The notes under the pieces were generated by a model that saw nothing but the letters and a program-made list of their open reading frames with translations, was not told the DNA's origin and ran no database searches. Below are positions 34,501 through 47,200 of a stretch of DNA of 64,000 nt, piece after piece. The number at the start of each line of letters is the position of its first letter. The stretch's first letter is position 1. Source of the DNA: Rhinopomastus cyanomelas (lineage: Eukaryota; Chordata; Aves; Bucerotiformes; Rhinopomastidae); contig VXBP01002421.1 in NCBI GenBank assembly GCA_013400115.1, positions 372,001 to 436,000 of the forward strand, read 5' to 3'. The position numbers and the translations under genes were made by a program.

Positions 34501-34983
34501 ATCCCTTGCTGAAAGCACGCGACAGCTCTTCTCTGCAGCACAAGCAGAGAACATTCTTTTGTTTCGATTTTAACAGACAGTAATCTGGAAGTTCCAAATG
34601 TTTTGGTTCTCTAGTTCAACACAAATTCATCGTTTAAATGTTCCTAAAGCCTCCCTCTTTTCACTTGTAGTTCATGCCCTGATGTCCACACATTCTGTGA
34701 AGCTCCTCCAGTGCAGCCTTCATCATCTCTAATGTGATTCCTGCTGGATGTCACTTTCAACAAGAGTGGTAAACCCGTTATGTGCTGAAGGCTGTGTCTG
34801 TGGTGGAGAAGAGCAGCGCTGCAGTTCACTACAACACCGCTGGCAGAGCAGCCAGTGCAAAAATCCAAGCTACCAAGATCTGCAGAAGCCTTAGAACAAA
34901 CAGCAGCCACCTCTCCAAAGTACAGGAATTCCCAGGAGGCAGGTTACTATCAGAAGATTCCAGCAGAAAACCTCCTTTAACCT

Positions 34984-35338
34984 AGAGAAAATGAAGTTGA
35001 GGGGAGATCTTACTGCTCTTTGCGACTGCTGGAAGGGAGGTTGTAGAGAGGGGGGGGTTGGTCTTTTCTCCCAAGTCCTTAGTGACAGAGATGATGAGAG
35101 GAAATGGCCTCAAGTTGGGCCAGGGAGCTTTAGACTGGACATCAGGAAAAACTTCTTCATTGAAAGAGTGCTCAGGTATTGGAACAGGCTGCCCAGGGGG
35201 TGGCAGAGTCACTGTCCCTGGAGGTGTTCAAAAAATATGTGGAGTGGCACTCGGAAGCTTGGTTTAGTGGCCATGGCGACATTGGGTTGACACTGGACTC
35301 GGAGGTCTCTTCCACCCTAATGACTCTATGATTCTGCG
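34984..35338 (+). repeat. CR1 LINE 3' end, + oriented
   Basis: + strand (MKLRGDLTALCDCWKGGCRE, RLDIRKNFFIERVLRYWNRLP) with tail GACTCTATGATTCTG. Confidence 0.9.
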
Positions 35339-35692
35339 ACTCTGTTATGCCTCCCACACAACAGCAGGCTCTGCACGTGACACAGTGGATGCTGAAGCAC
35401 CGTGGGAAGTGACGCACTTGTGGCTGAATCTGGGGCAACCATTTGCCACGGAGCATTGGATTCGCTGTTGGTGTAAGATGGGTCACGTCGCAGAGCACTA
35501 GGTATTTCCGTTACGGACGTAGCATTTAAAAAAACTTTGCAGCGAGCTACGTGGGATAAAAAATGGAGGAGTCAGCTAAACCTGCTACGAACGCAGACAC
35601 TGGTGGACAGATTGTCACAGGACATGGCAAAAGAGACTGTGACAGCCACGTTTTAAAGGAAAACAGGCAGTGGGTCAAGTAGACTTTGCCAG

Positions 35693-35930
35693 CTGGAACA
35701 TAGAAGGTTCCACATCAACCTGAGAAGGAACTTCTTCACAGTGAGAGTGACGGAGCACTGGAACAGGCTGCCCAGGGGGGTTGTGGAGTCTCCTTCACTG
35801 GAGATGTTCAAGACCCGCCTGGATGTGTTCCTGTGTGACTTGGTCTAGGTGATCCTGCTGTGTCAGGGGGATTGGACTAGATGGTCTTTCGAGGTCCCTT
35901 CCAATCTCTAATGATTCTGTGATTCTATGA
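35693..35930 (+). repeat. CR1 LINE 3' end, + oriented
   Basis: + strand CR1 (CTGAGAAGGAACTTCTTCAC, GGAACAGGCTGCCCAGGGGG) with tail GATTCTGTGATTCTATGA. Confidence 0.92.
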
Positions 35931-37930
35931 AACACACCCCATACGTCTACTAAACATAGAAACGTGTTGGTAGGTCTGAAGTGCTTGCTTTTAGCAGTAT
36001 GAAGGTCACAGTGGGCTCAGCACTGTGGTGCTCTCATCAGGAATGGTGTCACAGATGTGCCCAGGAACCTGTCGAGTAATCCTGTGGCCTGTTTTGGAGA
36101 GCAGCCCATCAAGGAAACGGAGTCCCCACCAGGAGGAGATTACTGTCATTAAAGCATGATGCAAGCACTGGGTGTAACACCTAAAAGGAGAACGGGGCAC
36201 AGTAATGATAGGACAGCGTAGGCGGGTAAACTGGTGGTGAGGTGCAGCCAGCATGAGTAAACACAACCAAACAAGATACAGGAGTGAGAGTAGGAAGATG
36301 AATATTCAGCACTGACGAAGTGGAATGACTGACACACACAAACCAGCAGTGGGTCATTGCATGGCATCTCATTGTCACACATGAACAGCCTCACCTAGCA
36401 CATACACGGGCACAGGCACAGCCTTTACCTTCCTCCCTCACATGTATGCCCAAAACATGTTCTCTTGTCATGAGAGATACCTCCTGACCATCAGTGCTTG
36501 AGAAGTTGCAAGCTCTTGTGACCTCCTAGCACAGTCCTAGAATTCTGAAGGACCCACCTGTGTTCACAGTCATTTCAGGGGTTCCAGAGGGTGCTCAAAA
36601 GGATGGATATTTGGCTGGAGTCCTGACCAGATTCCTGCTTGATGCTTTTTCTCTAGAGTTCTCCTGTCACTTTGCATGGGAGTGCTTCTGCCATGCATCC
36701 TCGTGGGTGCCTCTAATACATGAAATGCCCCAAAGCCCAGATTAATTTTCAGATCTATAGCAATGCACAGCTCAAGAGGTTTCTGAGGAGCCCAGAGAAG
36801 TGCTCTACACTGACCTGAATTCATGGGTAATATGGAGCTTTGTGTCTCCACTGGGCTTTGCTATGCCAGTGGTGTGGAGGGAACCACCCAGTCAGTGATC
36901 TCCTGAAAACCTCGCTGAGGGTGAGGTGGCTCAATCTTCAGTCCATCTGTCCTGCAGCACAGGTGCTGCTCAGAACTGCTGGCAGAACAGCTAGCAAGAA
37001 AGGGGGTTACAGCTGCTCTAGAAGCAAGAGGTGTGCTTCCTGCTTGTGAAACCTGCCCGAATCAGCTTCGGGTGGTCTGTACAAACCTGTCAGTGTCAGG
37101 GTCTGAAGACACTACTGTGCGGCTTCTGTCAGCAACTACTTCAGAGACGCTTGACCGTCTTTCCGCGTACTTACTTCCACATCCCTTCCAACCCACGTGA
37201 AGATGCAACCGGCCTCACAACCCCTTTGAGAAGGACTACAGCCAGCACTTCTGGCAAGCAAAATGAAACACCTAGTGGCACCTAGTGTGCAGAGCATGAG
37301 GCTTCACACACAGCTATCCACATGCTAGTGTCGCCTACAGCTGATCAGCTGTAGAAACCCGGAGGGCTCCTGGAAGCTCCAATGAGCAATAGAGGGCAGC
37401 AACTCCATGAAAACGCTGTTTGAGACAACAAGCAGTTGACTTTGGCCCTTTGGATCAAAAGGCCGTTGTGACAGCATCCACCCAGATTTGTGAGTGAAGA
37501 TATCGCTGGGCAGCAGAGGGGACTACTCTGAACTCTGGCACCACATTTCTCCCCGAGTCCAGAAGAGCTTGTGTTTGCTAACCTTCACGCCGTGACACGC
37601 ACCTTTGCGCGTTAGTTTGAGAAGTCCGCGGGAGTCTTCCTCTCCTTGCGTGTTTTGCAGTCCCAGCAGACACGGGCTTTCTCTCTGCAGCACGTAGAAG
37701 CTTGTGCAAGACCAACTGCTTCAAGTACAAGTTTCCAGAAGCCCTGGCAGGTTCACTCTAAGCCAGCTGCTCCGTAGCACTGGCGGAAATGCTTTTGCTT
37801 TCCAGCCATCCACGGGCTCACAGAACGTCCCTGAAACCTTTGGTTTGGCAGACCTGGTTCACACGGGCCAAGAATCTGTCCCCCTGTTTGCCCTTGGAAA
37901 TACTTTCCAAGGGTGGAAAGACCAGACCAC
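35931..37930. other. intergenic, no feature seen
   Basis: About 2 kb with no recognisable gene, exon or repeat. Confidence 0.45.
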
Positions 37931-37937
37931 CAAGGTG

Positions 37938-38440
37938 TAGGTGGTCTGGCTGAGATGGAGTTAATTTCCTCCTCGGCAGCACGCGCAGTGCCTGTTTTGG
38001 ATTTGTTACTGAAGCGGGGTTGATAACACCAATGGTTTAGCTGTTGCTAAACAGTGTTTGCACTGCACCAAGGCCTTTTCTTTCCCCCACCCTGCCCCAC
38101 CAGTGACAGGCTGGGAGAGGACACAGCTGGGACCGGGGATATCAGAGACCGCCTGACTCGCGCAGCAAGAAATGCTAGGAGAAAGGGGGAATTGGGGGGT
38201 GCTGTCAGAATTAGGGTGTTTGTCTTTCCAAGCAGCTGTTAGCTGTGCTGAAGCTGCTGGCCGGGAAGTGGCTGAACACCTGACTGCTGCTGGAGGGGCT
38301 GAATGAACGCCGCCTTTTGCTTTGCTTGCACACGCAGCTTCTGCTGCATGTACTACACTGCCCTGGTACGGACCCGCAAGTTTTCCTTGCTTTTGCCCTT
38401 TCAGGTCTCTGCATCATGTTGCCAATGGGAAGCAAGTGAC
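37938..38440 (+). mobile_element. ERV LTR-derived repeat, copy 1
   Basis: Contains the abundant avian LTR-type signature GGCTGAGATGGAGTTAATTT, TGTTTTGGATTTGTTACTGA, GTTGATAACACC, then AAGGCCTTTTCTTTCCCCCA. Borders are uncertain. Family assignment is from memory of a common bird LTR, not from a database. Confidence 0.5.
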
Positions 38441-38689
38441 TGGGAACGGGCCTAGCTGCCAGCAGGGGTCAACTCACCACAGTCCTTTTTAGGGGGCACA
38501 GCATGAGCAAGGGGCCTGTGTGGTAACACCTGATCAGGTCAATTTGTAGTTGGCCGGGTCCTGTGCTCGCTTGCTCCGTTGTGTGTTAGAGTCTGGTGCT
38601 TGTTAGTGGGTGCTTTGGACTTACGCTGTTTGTGGTAGCACTCAACTTGCTCTGCTGTGCCAGGGAACATTCCATTCACAGCAGTGGCC

Positions 38690-39000
38690 ACATGCCTGGG
38701 CTGGCCCAGGGCCCTGATGCTGCTGCTGTTCCCCCGATGCTACGTTGGATGTGTGGTAACACCAGCGCTAAGGGGTGGATTTTCACAGTAGCAGCCCACG
38801 GGGTGTCGTGTTTTGGATTTGTGACTACACCAGTGTTGATGGTACCTAAGTGTTGTAGCTGTTACTGAACAGTGCTCACACAGCAGCTAAGCCTTTTCTT
38901 TTTCCCCCCCTCTCCTGCCAGTAAGTAGACAGAGAGTGGATGAGAGGTCAGGGAGGGAATGCCACCAGGACAGCTGACCCCAGCTGAGCAAAGTCCTATC
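38690..39000 (+). mobile_element. ERV LTR-derived repeat, copy 2
   Basis: Diverged second copy in the same orientation: GTGTTTTGGATTTGTGACTA, GTAGCTGTTACTGAACAGTG, TAAGCCTTTTCTTTTTCCCC and GGACAGCTGACCCCAGC align with copy 1 about 0.82 kb upstream. Confidence 0.5.
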
Positions 39001-39280
39001 CAGCAGCAAGTAGAAGCAGAGTCTCCAGCTTGAAAACCCACACAGATGCAGTGACTTCTGTATTTGTCTAACTTTGCACAGAATCACACACATCTCTTTC
39101 TCACACTGCAAGGAACTAATGACTTTTTTAGAACCTTTTAAACCTTGAAGATCGTGGCCTTTTTAAACCCAACTAGTTTAGTAGTCACAACATAAAATGC
39201 AAGTGTTTGTAGCCTGTTTTATAGGGTAAAACCTGGCTCCAAAGTTTACATTTTCTTTTACTGAATAGGGCTTATAAAAG

Positions 39281-39664
39281 AATGACAGAACGTTAGGGAT
39301 TGGAAGGGACCTCAAAAAATCATCCAGTCCCATCCCCCTGCCCAGCAGGATCACCTAGATGAAGTCACACAGGAACATGTCCAGGCAGGTGTTAAACATC
39401 TCCAGAGAAGGAGACTCCACGACCCCACTGGGCAGCCCCTTCCAGTGCTCTGTCACCCTCACTGGGAAGAAGTTCCTTCTCAGATTGATGTGGAACCTCC
39501 TACATTCCAGCTCACACCGGTTGCCCCTTGTCCTGTCATTGGATGCCACTGACCACAGCCTGGCTCCATCCTCCTGACACTTGCCCTTTCCACATTTATC
39601 AGCATTAATGAGGTCACCCCTCAGTCTCCTTTTTCCAAGCTAAAGAAGATCCAGCTCCTCAGCA
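39281..39664 (-). repeat. CR1 LINE 3' fragment
   Basis: Reverse CR1 with tail (AATGACAGAACGTTAGGG) and ORF2 C-terminus (INLRRNFFPVRVTEHWKGLP), just beyond the probable F5 3' UTR end. Confidence 0.92.
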
Positions 39665-39850
39665 TCACTATAAAGTAAGAAATGGATTATTCAAGATGAA
39701 GTGATTATTCCTACAGTTTCACCATTTGAAATTAGCACTGAAAATTCCTATCAATCCAAAAATTTTATTGTCATGGCGCTCTATTACAAACGATCGACAA
39801 AGGTACTGTTGACAAGAACAATGGTGATCTTTTCATGCCATAATATTATC

Positions 39851-39856
39851 TTTATT
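39851..39856 (-). terminator. F5: candidate F5 polyadenylation signal
   Basis: TTTATT on + is AATAAA on -, 1.24 kb beyond the F5 stop codon. The region 39870-41099 has no repeat and could be the 3' UTR. Inference only. Confidence 0.35.
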
Positions 39857-41099
39857 TTCCAGTTAAAAATGACAAGTTTGTGAAAGAGTACAAAAACCAG
39901 AAGGCGTTTGTTTAGTTTTTACACAGTTTTTTCACTCCCATTTGGTGCCTTCAGTTTGAAATGCACAGTCTTGTAGACACAAGAACTGAGAACTACTGAA
40001 ACAGCTCGGACAGCACCGCATGATGTTCAAAACCAAACGACTCTGAAAAGTCCTCCCTGCTGAATGGTGGCTAAAACAGTGTTGACAATACACAAGCGTG
40101 ATAAGTGGAAGTTCTGCGATTAAACAATTCACATGATTTTCTTGATAAGAAGCCAAACACACTGCTGAAAGCTTAGCTAAAGCTCTTCTGGAATAATGAT
40201 TCAGTGGACTGTGTGTGCATTTTCACTAGATGTAGACATCCTGGGAAAAACACAGATGTGCTCGATGCACAAGAGTAGCTCCACACTGCCAGAGTTCAAC
40301 GGCAGAGAAGATGCAGATGTTTCTATCAGCCAGTTTCCTCTAACCCTCCTCTGTCACCACCAGGTTGCGTTCTTACTGACCAGCTACCGTTCTCACTGCT
40401 TAGAAGTTTCTCAGGAGTTCCAGAGCCTCACTTCAGTTCTAATGTTGACATTCCACCACCTGCCATAACTGAGGTTAAATCGCTTCCCTTCTCATTTCTG
40501 GGAAACAAGGGTATTGCTGACTCCCCCTCCCCTTACCAGGGCACTGAAGATGAACGATGGGAACTCTGGGGATGCAAGACCCAAATCACAAACTCGTGTT
40601 GTCCAAGTGCTGGGATGTGTCCTACCTTTGTTGTAGCGTAGATAAAAGACATGTGGAGGTAAGGCCTCTCTTACAACCACTTCTTCCTGAGGCATTGCTG
40701 GGACACAGCACCACAGCTCCAAAGCTGCACTGGCTTTCCTTCTTAGCCCTACGGGTGGAGAGCATTCACCTGCTGTGCTGCACAAACATTGCAAAATGGA
40801 GTTCACCAGGGCTCTGGATCACAGCCTCCATCCCTAGTGATTTAGAACTTAAAATTAAGTGAAAAGAATGAAGATGTGATAATACAAATCAGAAGGGACT
40901 TCTGTTTCTTCCCAGAGAAAATCAGCTGTTTTCTAAAGTGTGCGTTTGTAGGAAGGAAACATCAGCAAGATAAATCTCGCTCGGTTCTTGCTGGCAAAAC
41001 AATAAGGTCCTTGGAGGAAGCACACATCAAAACTACTACGTATGCTTGCTTTAAGGGTTTTTAAAGCAACTGTTGTTCTGCATGACAGTTGCTGAAAGG

Positions 41100-41288
41100 T
41101 TAAGAACTTCCAGGCTCATCAGTCCTTCTCACAGCAACACCCCCAGCAAAATCACAGCCATAGAGTTCCACCCGAAGGGCAATACCCTGATACCACGTTC
41201 TCGGAACAACGCGGATAAATCTGGACAGGATGGGTGGGTTAAAGAAATGCTTGACGTGTCCGTTGCTGTTTGTGTTACCCAAGAAGAC
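41100..41288 (-). CDS. F5: F5 last exon (end of C2)
   Basis: Acceptor ACTTGCAG. Reads VFLGNTNSNGHVKHFFNPPI to LYGCDF, then continues AGGVAVRRTDEPGSS to TAA (41102-41100). The mammalian protein stops two residues after the final Cys-Asp, so this tail is longer. Confidence 0.96.
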   Translation of the reverse strand, partial: VFLGNTNSNGHVKHFFNPPILSRFIRVVPRTWYQGIALRVELYGCDFAGGVAVRRTDEPGSS

Positions 41289-44200
41289 CTGCAAGTACAC
41301 AAACACGTGGTTAGTGAAAAGGCAGATAAACTCCTGATAAATAAAACCACCCAGCTTTCTCTTTGCAGATGGTTCCAAGCTGTTGCATTTGTTGCATTAG
41401 CCACCCAGGGCAGATGGACCGGCTCATGCCTGATTTTACATCCAGTCTTTTTCTTAAATGCTTGTTCAAAGGTAGGTCAGGCGAGCAATATCTGAGTCTG
41501 GACGAGTTAGATGGCTTCAATCCACTCCACAGAATGTGTCTTTCTAATTTGGGTGGGCCAAATGAAATCCAACTTCCTTTATTTTACCTCTGTGGGTTAG
41601 GTTGGTGTAAGGTGACGTGGTAGGTACTGTGTTCACTGTGTGGCTCTCTGGAGCTCTCCAGCTCTGTTGCAGTAACACCACTAACATACATTAATTTCCC
41701 TTACTAAATCAAAGCAGAAATAATTGTTCATCCAAATTAAATGTCCTCCTTCACAAGTAAGGTCACCTCATTTTATCACAACGTTGACTGCATTGTCTGC
41801 AGATGTGATGTTCTTCCCTTTTATTCCTGTTAATTACTATGATGGGTACTATGACCTTATCTGTAGCACACCCAGCTCCCTAGGATTTTGAAGTCCTGTG
41901 AGAATCTCTCCTTGGCTGGCTATTCTACCTTGAGCACCAGCCTGTGCTCAGCATCTAAACACAAGCAACGAGACACCCGCCAGAGCTGAAGATGGTACCT
42001 GTGCCGCTGAGCTTGAACCATCTGTATAGGGTTTCCACTCTGAGCCTTGGTCACTGTATAGGATAACATAAGTTTTCACAAAGTTTTCGGAAGTCATGGA
42101 CTTGACTCCCTGGGTAGCAATAGCAGTTATCTTCTTAATTGTGAGGAGATCAATCTGCAGCCACTGCTGGTTGTTGTTCAGCTACAATTGACAAGAAGGG
42201 TTGTCTGTCAGCAAGCATGCCTGTGTTTTCATTTGCTTGAACAGAAAGAACACTGCTTAAAGCCAGTCAAACGCACCCAAACGGTATCAAAGAAGTGCAG
42301 CAAGGCGAAGCTGAGGCAAAACACGCAAACGTTCTCGGTGGCTCATGCAATTCACTTCCTCAGTGCAATGGTATATTTGGTGTCTTCAAATTTCCTCATT
42401 AATTCCCAATACATTGTGAACAAGTACTCAGATTTATCTCCAGTATTGAGTCAGACCTAGTTAGGGATGTTCCTGCCCATTGCAGGGGGACTGCACTCGA
42501 TGGATCTTTGAAGGTCCGTTCAACCGAACGCATTCTATCCATTAAGCAGCACTGCCTATACACCAACCCAGGGAGATACATTTTTTAGCCCATTGGAGCC
42601 AAAATTCAACTTGTATTTGTGTCCTGAAATTAAAAGGCCTATTTCTGCATGGAAGTGTTGTGGGCTTTGGCCCAGAGGACACCATTTGTCTCAAAATACA
42701 ATTTCATTGGTGTTGTCAGAAGTTCAAGGAGTTTCCTACTGGAAGGGTTTACACAGTTTATTAGGGTTAGAAGGGGCCTTCAAAGGCCATTGGGTCCACT
42801 CCTCCTGCTCAGGCAGCCTACAATTTACTGAAAAGCATAATTGCCTAAAAAAACCTAAATCAACGACATAAAACCACATCCAGAGAAGGAGATTCCACAG
42901 CCTCCCTGCACAACCACTTCCAATATTTAATAACCCTGGTGGTAAAGAAGTTTTTCCTCATATTGAGGCATTGAAGTTTGCATCCATTACCCCTTGTCCT
43001 GTCTGGCGCAATTGAAAAGAGCGTGATCCTTTCTTCTTGGCACCCAGCCCTCATGGATTTGTAGACAGTGATTAAATCCCTCGCAGCCTTCTTTTGCCCA
43101 ACCTAAAAATCCCCAATTATTTACGAGGATGTTATGGGAGACTGTAACAAAAAAGCCTTCCTAAGATCAAGGTAGACCACATCAACTGGTCTTCCATCGT
43201 CTACCCATTTAGCTGCAACGTCATGGAAGGCTATTAAATTCATCAAACATGGTTTCCCCTTAGTAAATCCATGTGGACTACCCTTGTGTCCTTTATGTCC
43301 TTAGAGATGACCTATAGAATCGTAGAATCATAGAATCACTAGGGATTGGAANNNNNNNNNNNNNNNNNNNNNNNNNNNNNNNNNNNNNNNNNNNNNNNNN
43401 NNNNNNNNNNNNNNNNNNNNNNNNNNNNNNNNNNNNNNNNNNNGTCATCCTGCTGGCCACCAGGACCCCCAAGTCCCTTTCCCCTACACTACACTCCAAC
43501 AGGTCAGTCCCCAGCTTATACTATCATTAGGGCTTGGAAGGGACCCCGAAAGATCATCTAGTCCAATCCCCCTGCCACAGCAGATCACTTCACTGGAGAA
43601 GTTATGGAATCAGAATCACTCAGGGTTGGAAGGGACCACCTGATCATCCAGTTCCCATCCCCCCCACCCAGGCTGGGACACCCCACCCTAGACCAGAATG
43701 AATTCTTCCATCACTTTTCCAGGGACTGAGGTGAGACTGATTGGTCTGTAGTTACTTGGATCATCCTCTTTACCCTTTTTGAAGACTGGAGTGACATTAG
43801 CTTTCCTCTAGTCCTCAGGTACCTCTCCCGTTGACCACGATTTCCCAAAAATGATGGAGAGTGGTTTGGCAACAACATCAGCCAGTCCCCCCAACACTCT
43901 TGGGTGCATCTCATCAGGCCCCACAGACTTGTTTATGTTCAATTTGTGCAAGGAAACGGGCTTCTTCCCAAAAGGCAGAGAAACAGCAGTGAAATAACCC
44001 TACCACGCTTGGCACGGGACACAGCGTGCAGGAAGCGCGTGAGCACGCAGCAGGCGGCACAAGCTCATTAACTGCAGCTCTCTTGCTGTCGTCCCTGTTT
44101 TTCACTTGTTACCTTGGCTCGCCAAGCATTCACCTTTCCTTGCTGGTTGAGACGAGCAAAGGAAGGATCCCACGTGTAAAACCAGGACGTCTTGGCGGAT

Positions 44201-47200
44201 GAGGCTGTTATCTGGGCATTCTTGATCTTGCCATTTTCCATTCCAAGCGGCAAAGAACAACCTGTTGAAGGGAAGCACCGCGTTATCCCCAGTGCATTCA
44301 AGTAGACACACCCTAAGCAGCGACGCCGGGTTTGAGGGCACGCACGGCTTTAGCTTCATTTCACGTATTAATGACAGAGAACGGCCAGAAGAGAAGCAGG
44401 AGCACGTGGCTCATTCTTACCATCTACTTCACAGCCCAAAAGCTCCATGCGAAGAGTAGGTCTGTTGTAGGCCTCGACTGGGTAGACTCTGATGTACCTA
44501 GCAATAATAGGCGGATCGATGACGTTCTCTTTGATCGCATAGGCATCAGAATTACCTTCAAAAATCTATTAAAAAGAAAAAAAAATATCCACATATTATT
44601 AATTTAACACAAACACAAGCTTAGATGCTAAAAACTCACTCTATTTTACACCTTTAGCCCCATCCACGGTGACGGAGCTCCCTGCGCTACAAGGCAACTT
44701 GAAATCTCTTTCATGGCTCTGTCTTGGCACCTCTGTAAATGCCACTTCGAATACACAAGCCATTTCTGTGTATCATTTAAGTCTGTACAAAGACATCAAA
44801 GTAAAGGGAGGGAAAAAAAAGAGAGGTGAGGGACAAGAGGTTGTTTTCATTTTGTGAGTTGTAGCGTGGAAACTCGATCTTACAATCATCGAAGTTGGAA
44901 GGAAACCTCCAGAGATCATCAAGTCCAATCCCCTACCAAAGCAGCACAGGGCTGCATGCAGGCAGAACCTGAATGTCTCCAGAGAAGGAGATTCCACAAC
45001 CACTCTGGGCAGCGCTTTGGGACTCGCACTGTAGAGAGGAGTTTCCTTACTTCTAAATGAAACTTCTTGTGCTCCTGCCTGTGCCCAGTGCTCCTTGCCC
45101 TTTCACAGGACATGACTGAAAACAGTCTGGCACCATCCTCCTCTACAGCCATTCTATGGATATTTATAGACATGGATCAGTCTTCTCTTCTCAAGGCTGA
45201 ACAGTCCCAGCAACCTCAACCTTTCCTCGTAGGAGAGGTGCTTCAGGCTCCAAATCATCTTCATTGCTCTTCACTGGGCTCTCTCCAGTAGTCCCCTATC
45301 TCTCTAGAAATGGGGAGCCAGAACTGGGCACAGTACTCCAGATGTGGTCTCACCAGGGCAGAGTAGAAGGGGGGAACAATCCCTCCATACCTACTGGCCA
45401 CACACTTCTTAATGCCCCCCAGGATTCCATTGGCTTTTTTGGCAACAAGGACACACTGTTGGCTCATGGTCAGTTTACTGTCTACCACGACTCCAAGTTC
45501 TCTCTCTTTAAGCCTATTCTCCAACCACAGGGTAAAACAAAGGCACCTGTGATTGGTAGGGCTGGAACATTTGGCCATAAGATAAATCTCTTTCAGGGTA
45601 CGATCTGCAGGCAATTCAACGTTCATCTACTGTTAACAGCAGCATGGGAGGGACAAAACTGATTTGATCCCAAACAAGTTAGGGCCCAATTTTAATGCCG
45701 CTTACTGCTTGCCTTCAAAAAAGCTGACGTGGGCTTAGAAAATAAAAGTAAGGAGAGATGCTTGTGAGAAAACCAGACTTTTACAGAGTCAAGGTCACAG
45801 ATCCAATCTGAACTCCAGCCTAGCGGTTTCCTTACCTTACAATCGGGCCTCTGAGTTTTTGTAGGTTGGTAAGTGCCCTTTGGGGACTCAAGCTGTATTC
45901 CTAAATCTCTGAAGGCAGATTTTTTCCCTGCTCTCTCAATGTCAAATTGTAACCTCGGTGCATAATCTAACAATGCTACCTAGGTTATTGCAACCCCTCT
46001 GGCCCACACAGACCTTATGTGCTGGAGAGCTGTCTCCTTTGAAGGTGCTCCACTTCCGTTTGTCTTTGCTATAAACGATGGAGAACTTCTCGATGTACAA
46101 GGACTTAAAAAGCTGCTTGGCTCCCTGGGTCTGTATCCCCGTTAATAGAACTTGCCTTTGAAAGTCCACCTAGAAACAGCAAACTGTGTTTACAAGTCAA
46201 TCCAGTTTCATTCTTCGGTTCATACACAATGTTTTCACATTTTAACACCCACGACACCAAGACCCTAAGAAGGCATAACAACCAGGTGTCAAATTAATGC
46301 TGTTTTGCCCTCGTTTCATTTGTGTATGTATTGGTGTGCACATTTTATTTTAGAGGCCATTTGACAGCGTTCAGCGCAGCACCAGAGACACATCCAAAAA
46401 AAATCTGCGTCTCCCTGGCAGACAGAACTCCGACATCCTTGTTTTATGAACAGGCAAAAGGAGCAGAGAAATTAAAACCTCGCAGCTTCATAATCCACCC
46501 GTAGTTTTGGATAGCCAGGCTGAGAAAAGGCATGTGACATTCTGAAGTGCCAAGAAAGCTGCTGTTCCTGCTCGTATCAGATCCAAACCCTTTGCACATA
46601 AAACCGCATCAGCAAGATGTTCCTATCAGCAATGAAAATCATTCTTTGCCCTCCACATCTTCGCATGCTTTACTGCAGTAACCTCAGCTTTTCACTGCTG
46701 TGCCCCCATCATATTCTTCCTCCTAGCAACACTAATCCCAGTTTCCAAGCAGATCTCCCATCCTTCCCCCCACCATTTCACCTACACTAACTTGCTAGGA
46801 TCTGAAACGTTAGCAAGCCTAACACAACAGCTACCTCACACTGCAACGCTATAGTCGAGGCTTTCTTTTCTCCCGGTTGCCAATTTTCTTGAGATTTGTA
46901 AGGCATCAACTGTACTACCCAAATTTGGACACAAATGGGCTATTTGGTACAGAAGTGATTGGGATAGAAGAGAAATACAGTAGAAGCCAGGTGACTAAAT
47001 GAAACAGTTAATGCTTGATAATAATTATAAGCTTAATTTCCCGGTGAAGCTGCACCGTGCTACGTCAAGTTTTACATAGAAACATCCAAACAAGCAAGCA
47101 AAAAACCCCCGACCATCTGAAGCAGTGCTTGAGAGTACTACACGTGAAACGGTCACCCAACAACCCAACTGCTACTGCTAAGTAGTCAGAAAGTGTCGCT

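Noticed and set aside
33845..34597. 250-codon open frame on the - strand as a host gene
   Set aside because: It reads as the C-terminus of CR1 ORF2 (RVQRRATRMIRG, SLEKRRL), a retrotransposon remnant.
45261..45626. 121-codon - strand frame as a gene
   Set aside because: CR1 ORF2 (VDSKLTMSQQCV, LVRPHLEYCAQFW).
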